Shown: positions 6,666-13,996, counted from the first letter of the stretch. The stretch: DNA of 21,049 bases from an uncultured Eubacteriales bacterium (GCA_900553315.1 USCW01000012.1:1-21049), one strand, 5' to 3'. Numbers and translations: made by a program. Notes: generated from the sequence alone by a model not told the origin.

Positions 6666-6823
6666 GCTAACAGAAGTCAGCAGCAGTCGGCAGAAGCAGA
6701 CTTTATTTTGAAATATCCCCGACGGCAGCCGGTATCAGGACGATACCGATATGTTTTCATGCAGAAAGCATATCGGTATCTTTTTATGTCGGGGGAAACC
6801 TATTTTTCAGGAGGTTGTTTTTC
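6666..6823 (+). ncRNA. Structured leader / candidate attenuator (or small RNA)
   Basis: Between the promoter and the gene at 6824 lie three copies of one 7-base word. CGGTATC (6730-6736) can pair with GATACCG (6742-6748) through a 5-nt loop, or the same GATACCG can pair within the terminator with the copy at 6774-6780. An outer stem CCCCGAC (6717-6723)/GTCGGGG (6788-6794) encloses both and spans the T-run. A further short stem is AAGTC (6674-6678)/GACTT (6699-6703), and CAGAAG repeats at 6671 and 6691. Terminator plus overlapping alternative hairpin is attenuator architecture. I do not recognise a known riboswitch or T-box core. If most transcripts end at 6785 the product would be a small RNA of about 120 nt. 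Confidence 0.5.
6742..6785 (+). terminator. Rho-independent terminator
   Basis: A perfect 12-bp stem GATACCGATATG (6742-6753)/CATATCGGTATC (6769-6780) with inner TTTC/GAAA pairing in the 15-nt loop, followed directly by TTTTT (6781-6785). It would end the two-component/relQ transcript and also any transcript started at the 6631-6659 promoter, before the gene at 6824. Confidence 0.88.
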
Positions 6824-7699
6824 ATGAAAAAACTGCAATGCACGCTTCGTTTTCTGCTGGCTCTGTGCCTGACCCTCAGCCTGAGCGCTCCCGCGCTGGC
6901 CTCTACCTTCACCGATGCCCACGGCAACGAGATTGAGCTGGACGATTCCTTGGAGGCCTATGCCAATGAAGCTCTGCTGGGCGCAGAGGACGCCGCCCGC
7001 AAGGCTGAGACCAATCTGGGCGATCTGTGGGCCGACGCACTCCGGTGGTTCGCGGTTTCCGGGAACATCAACGCAGCCTTTGACGAGGACGATGTGAAGG
7101 CCGGCAACGACAAGCTGGACGTGGACGCGGAGCATGTGGTGGCGCTGTGGAATGCAGGCAATCTGCGTGCGAACATTCCCGCCGGAAAGTTTGGCGCGGC
7201 GGAGCTGGCGGAGGTGCTTCCCTACCCCAACAAGGTGGCCGTGGTCTACATGACCGGCGCACAGCTGGCCGAGGCGCTGGAAGCCGCTTCGCAGGGATTG
7301 CCGTATACCGAGGAAAGCGCCGCTGCCTGCGCTTCCTTCATGCAGGTGTCTGGATTGTCCTATACCGTTGATCTTGCGCAGGAATACGACAAGGGCGAAG
7401 CCTATGGCGACAACTGGTTCGAGGCCGCGTCTCTCCGCCGGGTCACGATCACCGATGTGAACGGTCAGCCCTTTGACGCGGAAGCCACCTATGCGGTCAT
7501 TACCAGCAACGCCAATTACAACGGCATGGATGCTTCCTACATTTTCCCGGAGGCCGTGGAGGCCAATGAGAAGAGCGCCGTCACCACCGCCGTGGTGCGC
7601 GACGTGGTGTGGCAGTACATCGCGGAGGCGCTGCACAACGTGGTCGGCGAGGACTACGCCGCCCCGCAGGGACGCATTACCTTGACGAACGCGCAGTAA
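6824..7699 (+). CDS. Secreted stand-alone 5'-nucleotidase C-terminal domain protein
   Basis: A 291-residue exported protein. A Sec signal peptide occupies residues 1-26 (hydrophobic core LLALCLTLSLS, cleavage after ALA). The rest matches only the substrate-binding C-terminal domain of UshA-type 5'-nucleotidases (PF02872): ETNLGDLWADALRW (62-75), ALWNAGNLRANIPAG (107-121), ELAEVLPYPNKVAVVYMTGA (127-146), FMQVSGLSYTVD (172-183) and a C-terminal NYNGMDASYIF where family members carry a glycine-rich substrate loop. The N-terminal metallophosphoesterase domain with its metal-binding motifs is absent, so nucleotidase activity is unlikely; nucleotide or sugar binding is more plausible. ATG at 6824 has AGGAGG at 6809-6814; an in-frame TTG at 6815 abuts the RBS and is rejected. 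Its transcript must pass the terminator at 6742-6785. Confidence 0.85.
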   Translation: MKKLQCTLRFLLALCLTLSLSAPALASTFTDAHGNEIELDDSLEAYANEALLGAEDAARKAETNLGDLWADALRWFAVSGNINAAFDEDDVKAGNDKLDVDAEHVVALWNAGNLRANIPAGKFGAAELAEVLPYPNKVAVVYMTGAQLAEALEAASQGLPYTEESAAACASFMQVSGLSYTVDLAQEYDKGEAYGDNWFEAASLRRVTITDVNGQPFDAEATYAVITSNANYNGMDASYIFPEAVEANEKSAVTTAVVRDVVWQYIAEALHNVVGEDYAAPQGRITLTNAQ

Positions 7700-7726
7700 G
7701 CGCTTCTTCCAAACGAAACGACACAC

Positions 7727-7792
7727 GCGGGGGCTGAAGCCTCCGCACCCTCCCGGCGCGGGAACATCTTGCGCCGGGACATTGAATTTTTT
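7727..7792 (+). terminator. Two GC-rich hairpins between the orphan nucleotidase-domain gene and moxR
   Basis: GCGGGGGCT/AGCCTCCGC (7727-7735 and 7738-7746; one G-U) is followed by CCCGGCGC/GCGCCGGG (7752-7759 and 7771-7778, perfect). A run of six T lies at 7787-7792, 8 nt past the second stem. That distance is too long for a classical intrinsic terminator, so this may be a weak terminator or a processing/attenuation structure lowering read-through into moxR. It fills most of the 112-nt gap. Confidence 0.45.
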
Positions 7793-7811
7793 CAAAAGGA
7801 TGGATGCAGTC

Positions 7812-8753
7812 ATGCAGCAGCTGGACGCAATCATGCAGGAAATGCGCAAGGTCATCGCCGGAAAGGACGACGTGATCCGGAAGATTTTAGCCGCCATTCT
7901 CGCAGACGGCCATATCCTGCTGGACGATGTTCCCGGTGTGGGCAAGACCACGCTGGCCATCGCGCTGGGCCGGGTGCTGGGGCTGACGTTCCGCCGCATT
8001 CAGTTCACGCCGGACGTGATGCCCTCAGATATTGTGGGCTTCACACTGTATGATCGCGCCAGCGGGAGCTTTGTCTACCGTCCGGGCATCGTCAACCATG
8101 CCAATTTATTGCTGGGTGACGAAATCAACCGCACGTCCAGCAAAACGCAGTCCGCGCTGCTGGAGGCCATGGAGGAGCGGCAGGTCACGGTGGACGGCGA
8201 TACCCATCCTTTGGAGCGGCCCTTTCTTGTGATTGCCACCCAGAACAACGTGGGTTCCGCCGGGACACAGATGCTCCCCTATGCGCAAATGGATCGCTTT
8301 CTGGTGCGGCTCTCCATGGGCTACCCGGACCACGACGCGCAGATGAATCTGCTTCGTCAGCGGCAGAACGCCGATCCTCTTGCCCAATTAAGCAGCATCG
8401 CCACCAAGGCAGACGTACTGCGTATGCAAGCCGAGGTACTGACCGTCACCGCCAAGGACGCGATCCTCGATTACATTGCGCGCCTGACCGCCGCCTCCCG
8501 GGAGCATCCGCTGGTAGAGGTGGGTATCAGCCCCCGTGGTGCGCTTTTCCTTGACCGCATGGCGAAAGCGCACGCCTACCTCATGGGACGGGATTATGCA
8601 GTCTGCGAGGATGTGCAGGAGGTCTTTCTCGATGTCTGTGCCCATCGCCTGCTGCTGAAACGTCAGGCTCGGCTGGAAAATGTCACGCCACAGGACGTAT
8701 TGACGGAGCTGCTTCAGCGCGTCGAAACCGCAGACCGCAGGGCGCTGTCATGA
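7812..8753 (+). CDS. MoxR-family AAA+ ATPase
   Basis: A cytoplasmic AAA+ chaperone-like ATPase that remodels or activates partner proteins, usually with the adjacent DUF58 protein. The 313 residues show the MoxR opening VIAGKDDVIRKILAAIL, Walker A DVPGVGKTT (39-47), Walker B LLLGDEINRTSSKTQSALLE (99-118), the family segment EERQVTVDGDTHPL, sensor-1 VIATQNNVGSAGT and the arginine-rich PYAQMDRFLVR, then a helical lid ending RQARLENVTPQDVL. The start is ambiguous: ATG 7812 is chosen because AAAAGGA at 7794-7800 lies upstream and the MoxR fold begins there, while in-frame ATG 7800 overlaps that RBS and TTG 7782 has no RBS. The stop overlaps the DUF58 start as ATGA. Confidence 0.92.
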   Translation: MQQLDAIMQEMRKVIAGKDDVIRKILAAILADGHILLDDVPGVGKTTLAIALGRVLGLTFRRIQFTPDVMPSDIVGFTLYDRASGSFVYRPGIVNHANLLLGDEINRTSSKTQSALLEAMEERQVTVDGDTHPLERPFLVIATQNNVGSAGTQMLPYAQMDRFLVRLSMGYPDHDAQMNLLRQRQNADPLAQLSSIATKADVLRMQAEVLTVTAKDAILDYIARLTAASREHPLVEVGISPRGALFLDRMAKAHAYLMGRDYAVCEDVQEVFLDVCAHRLLLKRQARLENVTPQDVLTELLQRVETADRRALS

Positions 8754-9859
8754 TGAAACGCCGCATTGGCTGGGCGGTCTGGCTGTTGGCCGCCGCACTC
8801 CTATATTTCTTTGAAAATAATACAGGCACCCGTGTCCTGCTGGCAGCCTCCGTGCTGCTTCCGCTGATCTCCGCACTTTGCGCTTTCCGAGCCGCCAAGC
8901 GCTTGCGCCTTGACATTGACGCCCCCGAAAGCATCAACGCGGACAGCGAGTTATCCCTATCCTGCCGCGTCACAGGCGGCAAGCTGTCGCCCCTGACCGT
9001 CCTCTCCTGCACACTGGAGGCAGATAATTTGCTGACGGGCGAACACGCGTCCATGGAACTGACGGTGGCAGATACCTCCTGTACCCTGCGCCCGGAGCAT
9101 TGCGGGCTGCTTCGGCTACGCTGTGACCATGCCGCTGCGCAGGACGTGTTTGGCCTATTCCGCTTCGCCACGCCCGCAGATACAGCAGAGGTGCTGGTGC
9201 TTCCCCAACTATATCCCGTAACGATTCAGAAGGAAAACAGCGGCTTTCTCTCAGCGCAGAGCGCCCCGCCCCGTCCTCAGCCGGACGCGCAGGAGATGGC
9301 TTCCCTTCGAGCGTATCGCCCCGGCGATCCGCTTCGGCAGATTCATTGGAAGCTTTCGGAAAAGCTGAATATGCCGCTGGTGCGCGAGGCTCCCCCTGCC
9401 AGCGCCTGTCAGGTGCTTTTGCTGCTGGAAACCGTCTGTGACGATGCCGCTTCCGCTCCCCTGCCGGATGCAGCCGTCACCGCTCTGCTGTCCGTGTCCC
9501 AATCGCTAGCGCGGGCGGGATGGACGCACACGATCTGCTGGATGGACGCAGAGACCCAGACCCCTGCCGAAATGGCCGTTTCCCGCACGGACGATTTTCA
9601 GGTGCTGCAAGACTTGCTGCTGCGAGGCTGTCGGCACTCGTCGGCGGACGGTATTGCTGAAGGCTTTTGTCTGCTTCACCCGGATACGCAGTTAGCTTCT
9701 GCGGTTCTGTTCAGCGCCACACCCCATGTCAACGCCTTGCCGCTGTTGGATATTTGCGGAAACGTTCTGCTGGCCCTGCCGGAGCCCTGTGGGCTGACCA
9801 GCGAAAACGGCGTTCGTGTGGCAGTCGTCTCCCCTGCCGTGCCCGAGCTTACCTTATGA
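8750..9859 (+). CDS. DUF58 domain membrane protein
   Basis: A 369-residue partner of MoxR. It has two short N-terminal TM helices (about 8-20 and 28-46), an extended beta-rich segment, then the DUF58 signature SLRAYRPGDPLRQIHWKLSE (185-204) and a von Willebrand A-like C-terminal part (VLLLLETVCDDA and onward). The length and order are normal for DUF58 proteins, which are regularly encoded after MoxR and before a transglutaminase-type membrane protein; function is unclear across the family, though envelope or cell-wall roles are often proposed. Two adjacent ATG codons (8750 and 8753) are possible starts. The start overlaps the moxR stop and the next gene begins 10 nt after this stop. Confidence 0.9.
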   Translation: MMKRRIGWAVWLLAAALLYFFENNTGTRVLLAASVLLPLISALCAFRAAKRLRLDIDAPESINADSELSLSCRVTGGKLSPLTVLSCTLEADNLLTGEHASMELTVADTSCTLRPEHCGLLRLRCDHAAAQDVFGLFRFATPADTAEVLVLPQLYPVTIQKENSGFLSAQSAPPRPQPDAQEMASLRAYRPGDPLRQIHWKLSEKLNMPLVREAPPASACQVLLLLETVCDDAASAPLPDAAVTALLSVSQSLARAGWTHTICWMDAETQTPAEMAVSRTDDFQVLQDLLLRGCRHSSADGIAEGFCLLHPDTQLASAVLFSATPHVNALPLLDICGNVLLALPEPCGLTSENGVRVAVVSPAVPELTL

Positions 9860-9869
9860 AAGGATAGCC

Positions 9870-11024
9870 ATGTACTTTGTTTCATCCCCACCGACCTCGC
9901 GTGCTGCCTTGAAGCGCGAGCTCTGCCTGTGCTTCGGTGCAATCATACTGTTTTTGCTGGTGCTGCTGCTTCTGTTACCTGCCGCACGCGACAGCGGCGA
10001 AGCGCTATGCAACCGCCTCTTCGATCTCAGCGAAGCGCGAAACGCCTATCGCTATACGCGTTTCATACCAGCAGACGGTGCTGCGCCCACGCTGGCCCTC
10101 ATACTGCTGGCAGTCTGCGACGCTCTGCTTGGGGCAACGCTGCTGCTTTCCCGCAGTCGGCCAATGGCGCTGACGCTGGCGGTGTTAATGGCGGGCTTGC
10201 AGATTTATTTCGGCGTATCCCTGCCCGCATGGATAAACCTGCCGCTCTTTGGACTGCTGGGTGCTGTCTGTTTAGCTGATCCACGAAAGCCCCGCATGGT
10301 GCTGATCTACACGGGCAGCATCGCGCTGATTGCCGCCGTGGTGTTCCTGCTTGCGCCGGGGGTGCATGAGCCGACAGAGCTCGCCTCCGAGCAGGTGCGC
10401 GACCGTCTCAGCCTTGTCGAGCCTTGGACGGCCACGCTTGCGGAAACGCCTCCGGACGTGCTGGAGACCCGGCACGAGAACCGCGTCATGCTGGATTTCG
10501 GCACACAGGAGGGACAAAACAGCCGGGACTACCGCCTGATGACAGTCAAGCAGCTGGATATTTCCCGCCCCGCATGGGTCGATTATGTACGTATGATCGT
10601 ACTGTCCCTGTTGATTTTACTTCTGTTGACGGTGCCTTTTCTGCCGTTTTTGTGGCTGAACAGCCGCAAGAAGAAGGCGCAGTCCCGCCGCGCAGACTTT
10701 GCATCGGAGGATCATGCCGTCGCCATTCGCGCCCTATTTCGCCATGTGATTGCCTATTTGGATTTCGTGGGATTTGCGGTCGAGCATCAGCCCTTTTCCC
10801 AATGGGAAGATGCGCTGGCTCGTCACTTTTCTGCGGCCTATGCGGCACAGTTTGTTGAATGTGCCCGCATTTGGCAGGAGACCGTTTACAGCGATCATGC
10901 CCCGAACATGGAGCAGCATCAGGCCATGCTGTCCCTGCTGACGGAGACGGAACGCCTGATATACGAGCCCGCCTCTGCCGCCGCCAAATTCCGTATGCGT
11001 TATTTCGTCTGTCTGCACGAGTGA
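9870..11024 (+). CDS. Six-TM protein with DUF4129-like C-terminal domain, lacking the transglutaminase core
   Basis: The 384-residue protein sits where MoxR-DUF58 loci usually encode a TgpA-like membrane transglutaminase. Five TM helices are predicted at about 20-37, 72-92, 99-117, 120-136 and 144-162. An extracytoplasmic loop of about 80 residues (163-241) follows, then TM6 (242-263) and a basic linker NSRKKKAQSRR. The helical C-terminal domain (275-384, with FRHVIAYLDFVGFAVEHQP and QWEDALARHF) resembles DUF4129. The loop is too short for a transglutaminase core and shows no Cys-His-Asp triad, so catalysis by that fold is not expected. The start at 9870 has GAAAGGA just upstream. The DUF4129 match is by eye and moderate; topology and neighbourhood are firmer. 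Confidence 0.75.
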   Translation: MYFVSSPPTSRAALKRELCLCFGAIILFLLVLLLLLPAARDSGEALCNRLFDLSEARNAYRYTRFIPADGAAPTLALILLAVCDALLGATLLLSRSRPMALTLAVLMAGLQIYFGVSLPAWINLPLFGLLGAVCLADPRKPRMVLIYTGSIALIAAVVFLLAPGVHEPTELASEQVRDRLSLVEPWTATLAETPPDVLETRHENRVMLDFGTQEGQNSRDYRLMTVKQLDISRPAWVDYVRMIVLSLLILLLLTVPFLPFLWLNSRKKKAQSRRADFASEDHAVAIRALFRHVIAYLDFVGFAVEHQPFSQWEDALARHFSAAYAAQFVECARIWQETVYSDHAPNMEQHQAMLSLLTETERLIYEPASAAAKFRMRYFVCLHE

Positions 11025-11035
11025 AGGGAGGAGCC

Positions 11036-12013
11036 ATGAAACGAGCTACGCTGTGTCTGCTGCTGACCTGTACGCTGCTGCTCAGCGGCTGCCGCACGCG
11101 CATTACCGCGGCTGACCGTGCCGAGCCATCTCCACTTCCCGCGTCAGAGGGGAGCGAACGCGCAGTATCCGACAGCACCTTCTCCGATGCGGAGCCTCGC
11201 CCCACCAATGAGGTCGAGGCCGAAGCCGACACTACAGAAAATCCGCAGGCCCTGCACCGGGAGTACGACGAAAATGCCGATGCGGAAGCTGTCTCCAATG
11301 CTGAACGTCTAGTGCAGCAGGCAGGCGAAGGACAGGGTGCGGCGCTCTCCGCCGAGGAGGCCGCAAAACGCGCCGCGCAGATTCAATCCGATGCGGATCA
11401 GACCGTGACGCAGACCATCTCCGCCGAAGAGGCTGACCGTCTCGGCGTGAGCGACGAGGCCCCTGCCGCAGATACGGCGACCTATTACTATACAGTGCTG
11501 CTTCAGGATCGGCTTCGCAGCCTCTTTGAATGCAAGCGGCTATACGCCTATTGGGAGACCACGGAGCCCTATGTGACCATCTTCAAAGACTCGGAAGAGC
11601 ACAAGATGCTGCTGGGCGCAGGCGCCTATGACGTGGCTATGAAACGCATGGCTGACGATTTAACGGTGGACGCGGGCTGGGTCAGCCGCAAAAGCCCGGA
11701 TGCGATCGTGAAAATCGTTCCAGCCTCCGTGCTGGGCGACGGCATCCTCAGCACCGCCCTTGCGGCGCAGGTACGCGACGAGCTATGCCGCCGTCCCGAT
11801 TGGAACAGCCTTCCTGCCGTGCAGCAGAACAGAGTCTTTCTACTTTCGGAATCTCTGCTGAAAAGCGCTCCCCTGCGCACCGCCGCCATGGTGTATTTGG
11901 CGAAGGCCATGTATCCTGCGCTTTTCGAGGACGTGAACGCGGACGAGGCCCTGCGGCAGTTGGCCGCAGAGGACGGCCTTTCCATCAGCGGTGCCTATGT
12001 ATTTCTGCCCTAA
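11036..12013 (+). CDS. Lipoprotein with partial BtuF/FhuD-type binding-protein fold
   Basis: A 325-residue lipoprotein: signal peptide with lipobox LLSGC (lipidated C19), then an acidic, Ala/Glu-rich low-complexity stretch (about 25-145) and a folded domain at about 148-325. The folded part resembles the C-terminal lobe of helical-backbone metal-receptor binding proteins (PF01497 family): a helix ending GAYDVAMKRMADDL, PDAIVKIVPASVLG (221-234), RPDWNSLPAVQQNRVFLLSE (253-272) and AMVYLAKAMYPALFEDVN (284-301). The N-terminal lobe is not recognisable and may be replaced by the acidic linker. GGGAGGAG precedes ATG 11036, 11 nt after the upstream stop. It sits between the TM protein and an ECF S component; no matching ABC permease or ATPase is present, so transport is unproven. 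Confidence 0.72.
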   Translation: MKRATLCLLLTCTLLLSGCRTRITAADRAEPSPLPASEGSERAVSDSTFSDAEPRPTNEVEAEADTTENPQALHREYDENADAEAVSNAERLVQQAGEGQGAALSAEEAAKRAAQIQSDADQTVTQTISAEEADRLGVSDEAPAADTATYYYTVLLQDRLRSLFECKRLYAYWETTEPYVTIFKDSEEHKMLLGAGAYDVAMKRMADDLTVDAGWVSRKSPDAIVKIVPASVLGDGILSTALAAQVRDELCRRPDWNSLPAVQQNRVFLLSESLLKSAPLRTAAMVYLAKAMYPALFEDVNADEALRQLAAEDGLSISGAYVFLP

Positions 12014-12027
12014 AAAGGAGTTTTTTC

Positions 12028-12576
12028 ATGACCACAAACACGCAAGCAACCGCCCTGCGCATTCGGAAGCTGACCTTTTCCGCCCTGTATCTAGCCATTG
12101 CGCTGGTGCTTCCCTTTCTGACAGGACAGATTCCCGAGGTGGGCACGATGCTCTGCCCCATGCACATTCCCGCGCTGCTCTGCGGCTTCGTCTGCGGCTG
12201 GCCGTGGGGACTGGCGGTAGGCTTCATTTCTCCGCTGCTGCGCGCCGTGATGTTCGGAATGCCCACGTTGTTTCCCACAGGCGTTGCCATGGCCTTTGAA
12301 TTAGGCGTATACGGGGCTGTATCCGGGCTGCTGTATCGGGCACTCCCGTACAAAGCGTGGAGCGTGTATGCATCGCTGCTGATCGCTATGGTTGCGGGTC
12401 GGCTGGTTTGGGGCTGCGTACAGTTTTTGCTGGCCGGATTGCAGCACAGCACCTTCACCCCGGCAATGTTTCTCGCAGGAGCCGTCACCAGCGCCCTGCC
12501 GGGCATCACGGTACAGATTGTGCTGATTCCCATTCTGGTGCTGACCATGCAGAAGGCAAAGCTGATTTTGAAGTAA
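12028..12576 (+). CDS. ECF transporter S component (substrate unknown)
   Basis: A 182-residue polytopic membrane protein of the ECF S-component type (PF12822-like), the part of an energy-coupling-factor importer that binds a vitamin or other micronutrient. It has about five to six TM helices. Typical segments are LTFSALYLAIALVLPFL (helix 1), MLCPMHIPALLCGFVCGWPW (41-60), LAVGFISPLLRAVMFGMP and AMAFELGVYGAVSGLLYR. The arrangement resembles S components annotated for pantothenate or related vitamins, but I cannot assign the ligand. AAAAAGGAG lies 8 nt before ATG 12028. The EcfA/EcfT energising module is not in the window, so a shared module elsewhere is expected. The short gap to the lipoprotein (14 nt) suggests cotranscription. 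Confidence 0.8.
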   Translation: MTTNTQATALRIRKLTFSALYLAIALVLPFLTGQIPEVGTMLCPMHIPALLCGFVCGWPWGLAVGFISPLLRAVMFGMPTLFPTGVAMAFELGVYGAVSGLLYRALPYKAWSVYASLLIAMVAGRLVWGCVQFLLAGLQHSTFTPAMFLAGAVTSALPGITVQIVLIPILVLTMQKAKLILK

Positions 12577-12592
12577 GGTGTGTTTCGATAAC

Positions 12593-12661
12593 CCCAAAAG
12601 CGCGGCGCAGATTTTCCCTGCTCCGTGCTTTTCTTGCTTTTGGGCGGACTCCTGTTATAAT
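12593..12661 (+). promoter_or_regulatory. Promoter of the SRAP gene and a spanning inverted repeat
   Basis: A perfect TATAAT (12656-12661) with extended -10 TGT (12653-12655) is preceded by TTGCTT (12634-12639) at a 16-nt spacer, a weak -35. Transcription from about 12668 would give a very short leader before ATG 12683, with the RBS (AAAGGAGG, 12668-12675) right at the 5' end. CCCAAAAGC (12593-12601) and GCTTTTGGG (12636-12644) form a 9-bp inverted repeat that overlaps the -35; it may be the end structure of the upstream operon, though no T-run follows. Confidence 0.6.
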
Positions 12662-12682
12662 GGTGTCAAAGGAGGAATGCAC

Positions 12683-13279
12683 ATGTGCGGACGCTATTAC
12701 CTTGACCCGGACGACCGTGATGACGATTTGACGGCTATTCTTGCCGCCTTGAATCGAAGCACAGTTCCCGCCGAATTGAAGACCTCCGGCGAGATTTTCC
12801 CCTCCGATGTAGTGCCTGTCATTGCCAACAGCCGGCAATTAGCCCCGCGTCCCTTCGCCATGCGCTGGGGATACAGCTTTCCCGGCGACCGCCCAGTTAT
12901 TAATGCACGGGTAGAGACCGCCGCAGATAAGCCGCTGTTTCGTGACGGCATGAAGCAGCGCCGCTGCCTGATCCCCGCCAGTCATTATTTCGAGTGGGCG
13001 CGTCAGCCCGGGCAAAGAACAAAATATGCCCTGCGGCCCGCGCAGAGGGGCACAGTTTATCTGGCAGGAATTTACCATTTGGAAAATCACGAAGGTATCA
13101 TCGTGCCTGCCTTTACCATCCTGACCCGGGAAGCCGCCCCGGAGATCGCCTTCATTCACCCGCGTATGCCCGTTATGCTGCCACGGAACGTTTGCGCCGA
13201 CTGGCTGAACCCGCAGATGAACGCGCAGGAGCTCGTCGCCAACGCATTGACCTCCATGGCCTTTCAGCCCGCCGTCTAA
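12683..13279 (+). CDS. SRAP-domain protein (HMCES/YedK-type abasic-site crosslink protein)
   Basis: SRAP proteins covalently trap abasic sites in single-stranded DNA through the N-terminal cysteine, forming a thiazolidine link that shields the lesion. The 198-residue sequence has all expected active-site residues: C2 directly after the initiator Met (MCGRYYLDP), N74 in INARVET, E104 in HYFEW and H159 in IHPRMPVML. The conserved RRCLIPASHYFEW segment is intact. ATG 12683 is certain because C2 must become N-terminal, and AAAGGAGG lies 7 nt upstream; the open frame extends to 12578 but that part is intergenic. The gene is alone, with its own extended -10 promoter, and ends 5 bp from the convergent DUF554 stop. 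No LexA box was recognised. Confidence 0.95.
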   Translation: MCGRYYLDPDDRDDDLTAILAALNRSTVPAELKTSGEIFPSDVVPVIANSRQLAPRPFAMRWGYSFPGDRPVINARVETAADKPLFRDGMKQRRCLIPASHYFEWARQPGQRTKYALRPAQRGTVYLAGIYHLENHEGIIVPAFTILTREAAPEIAFIHPRMPVMLPRNVCADWLNPQMNAQELVANALTSMAFQPAV

Positions 13280-13297
13280 GGCGCTTAAAACAGCGCC
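13280..13297. other. Hairpin at the convergent SRAP/DUF554 gene ends
   Basis: GGCGCT (13280-13285) and AGCGCC (13292-13297) form a 6-bp stem with a 6-nt loop right at the junction of the two facing stop codons. No T-run follows on either strand, so it is at most a weak bidirectional 3'-end structure. Confidence 0.3.
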
Positions 13298-13974
13298 AGC
13301 AGCGGATAATAGACCAACGGCGCAAAAATAGCCGGGAGCAGATTTCCCACGGACAGATGCTTCTCGTAGATCATTTTCAGCCCCACGCCAATAATCAGCA
13401 AACCGCCCGCGGCGCTCATTTCGTTGACGATGGTATCGGTCAAAAGCGGCTTGAGCCAGCCCGCCGTCAGCGTAATGGCGCCTTGATAGACCAGCACCGC
13501 CAGCGCGGAAAGCGCTACGCCCGGCCCCATGGTGCTGGCAAAAATGATTGCCGCGATGCCGTCAATGGCCGCCTTGGCAATGAGTGTGGAATGGTCGCCG
13601 TATAAGCCGCTGCTCAGGGAGCCCATAATGGCCATTGCGCCCACGCAGAACACCAGCGACGCAGACACAAAGCCCTTGGCGAAGCTGTTGTCCTCGCCGC
13701 CGCGAAGGAGCTTGCGCTGTGCAAAGCTTCCCAACTGCTCCAACCGGCGCTCAATATTGATTCCCGCGCCCAGTAGACCGCCCGCCACAATGGAAACGAT
13801 CACGCAGAGGGTGTCCGACGTGCCGATGGCCCCCTTCACCCCGATCAGCGCCACGCACAGGCCAAGTCCCTGCATTACCGTATCCCGCAGACGCTGAGGC
13901 AGTCCGCGGCGCAGGAGCAGCCCCAGCAGCGACCCGAACAGAATCGCGCCGGTATTCACCAGCGTTCCAAGCAT
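13285..13974 (-). CDS. DUF554 family membrane protein (YdfK-like)
   Basis: A 229-residue polytopic membrane protein of the DUF554 family, function unknown. The family opening MLGTLVNTGAILFGSLLGLLL is followed by LRDTVMQGLGLCVALIGVKGA, SIVAGGLLGAGINIERRLE (about 61-79), the central FVSASLVFCVGAMAIMGS and a C-terminal pair of helices; about six to seven TM segments are predicted. ATG 13974 has GGAGGGAG upstream at 13985-13992. The gene lies 71 bp downstream of rpmA behind a strong terminator and lacks an obvious promoter in that gap, so it may be expressed by read-through. It faces the SRAP gene tail to tail with only 5 bp between. Confidence 0.92.
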   Translation of the reverse strand: MLGTLVNTGAILFGSLLGLLLRRGLPQRLRDTVMQGLGLCVALIGVKGAIGTSDTLCVIVSIVAGGLLGAGINIERRLEQLGSFAQRKLLRGGEDNSFAKGFVSASLVFCVGAMAIMGSLSSGLYGDHSTLIAKAAIDGIAAIIFASTMGPGVALSALAVLVYQGAITLTAGWLKPLLTDTIVNEMSAAGGLLIIGVGLKMIYEKHLSVGNLLPAIFAPLVYYPLLALF

Positions 13975-13996
13975 GAGCTTTTCTCTCCCTCCATAG

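Noticed and set aside
6666..6785. T-box or a known riboswitch in the 6824 leader
   Set aside because: No T-box sequence, specifier loop or familiar riboswitch core was seen; it is described only as an unassigned structured leader.
6800..7999. Minus-strand open frame of 399 codons opposite the nucleotidase-domain gene and moxR
   Set aside because: It spans two well-supported genes and an intergenic region with hairpins, has no RBS and no family features.
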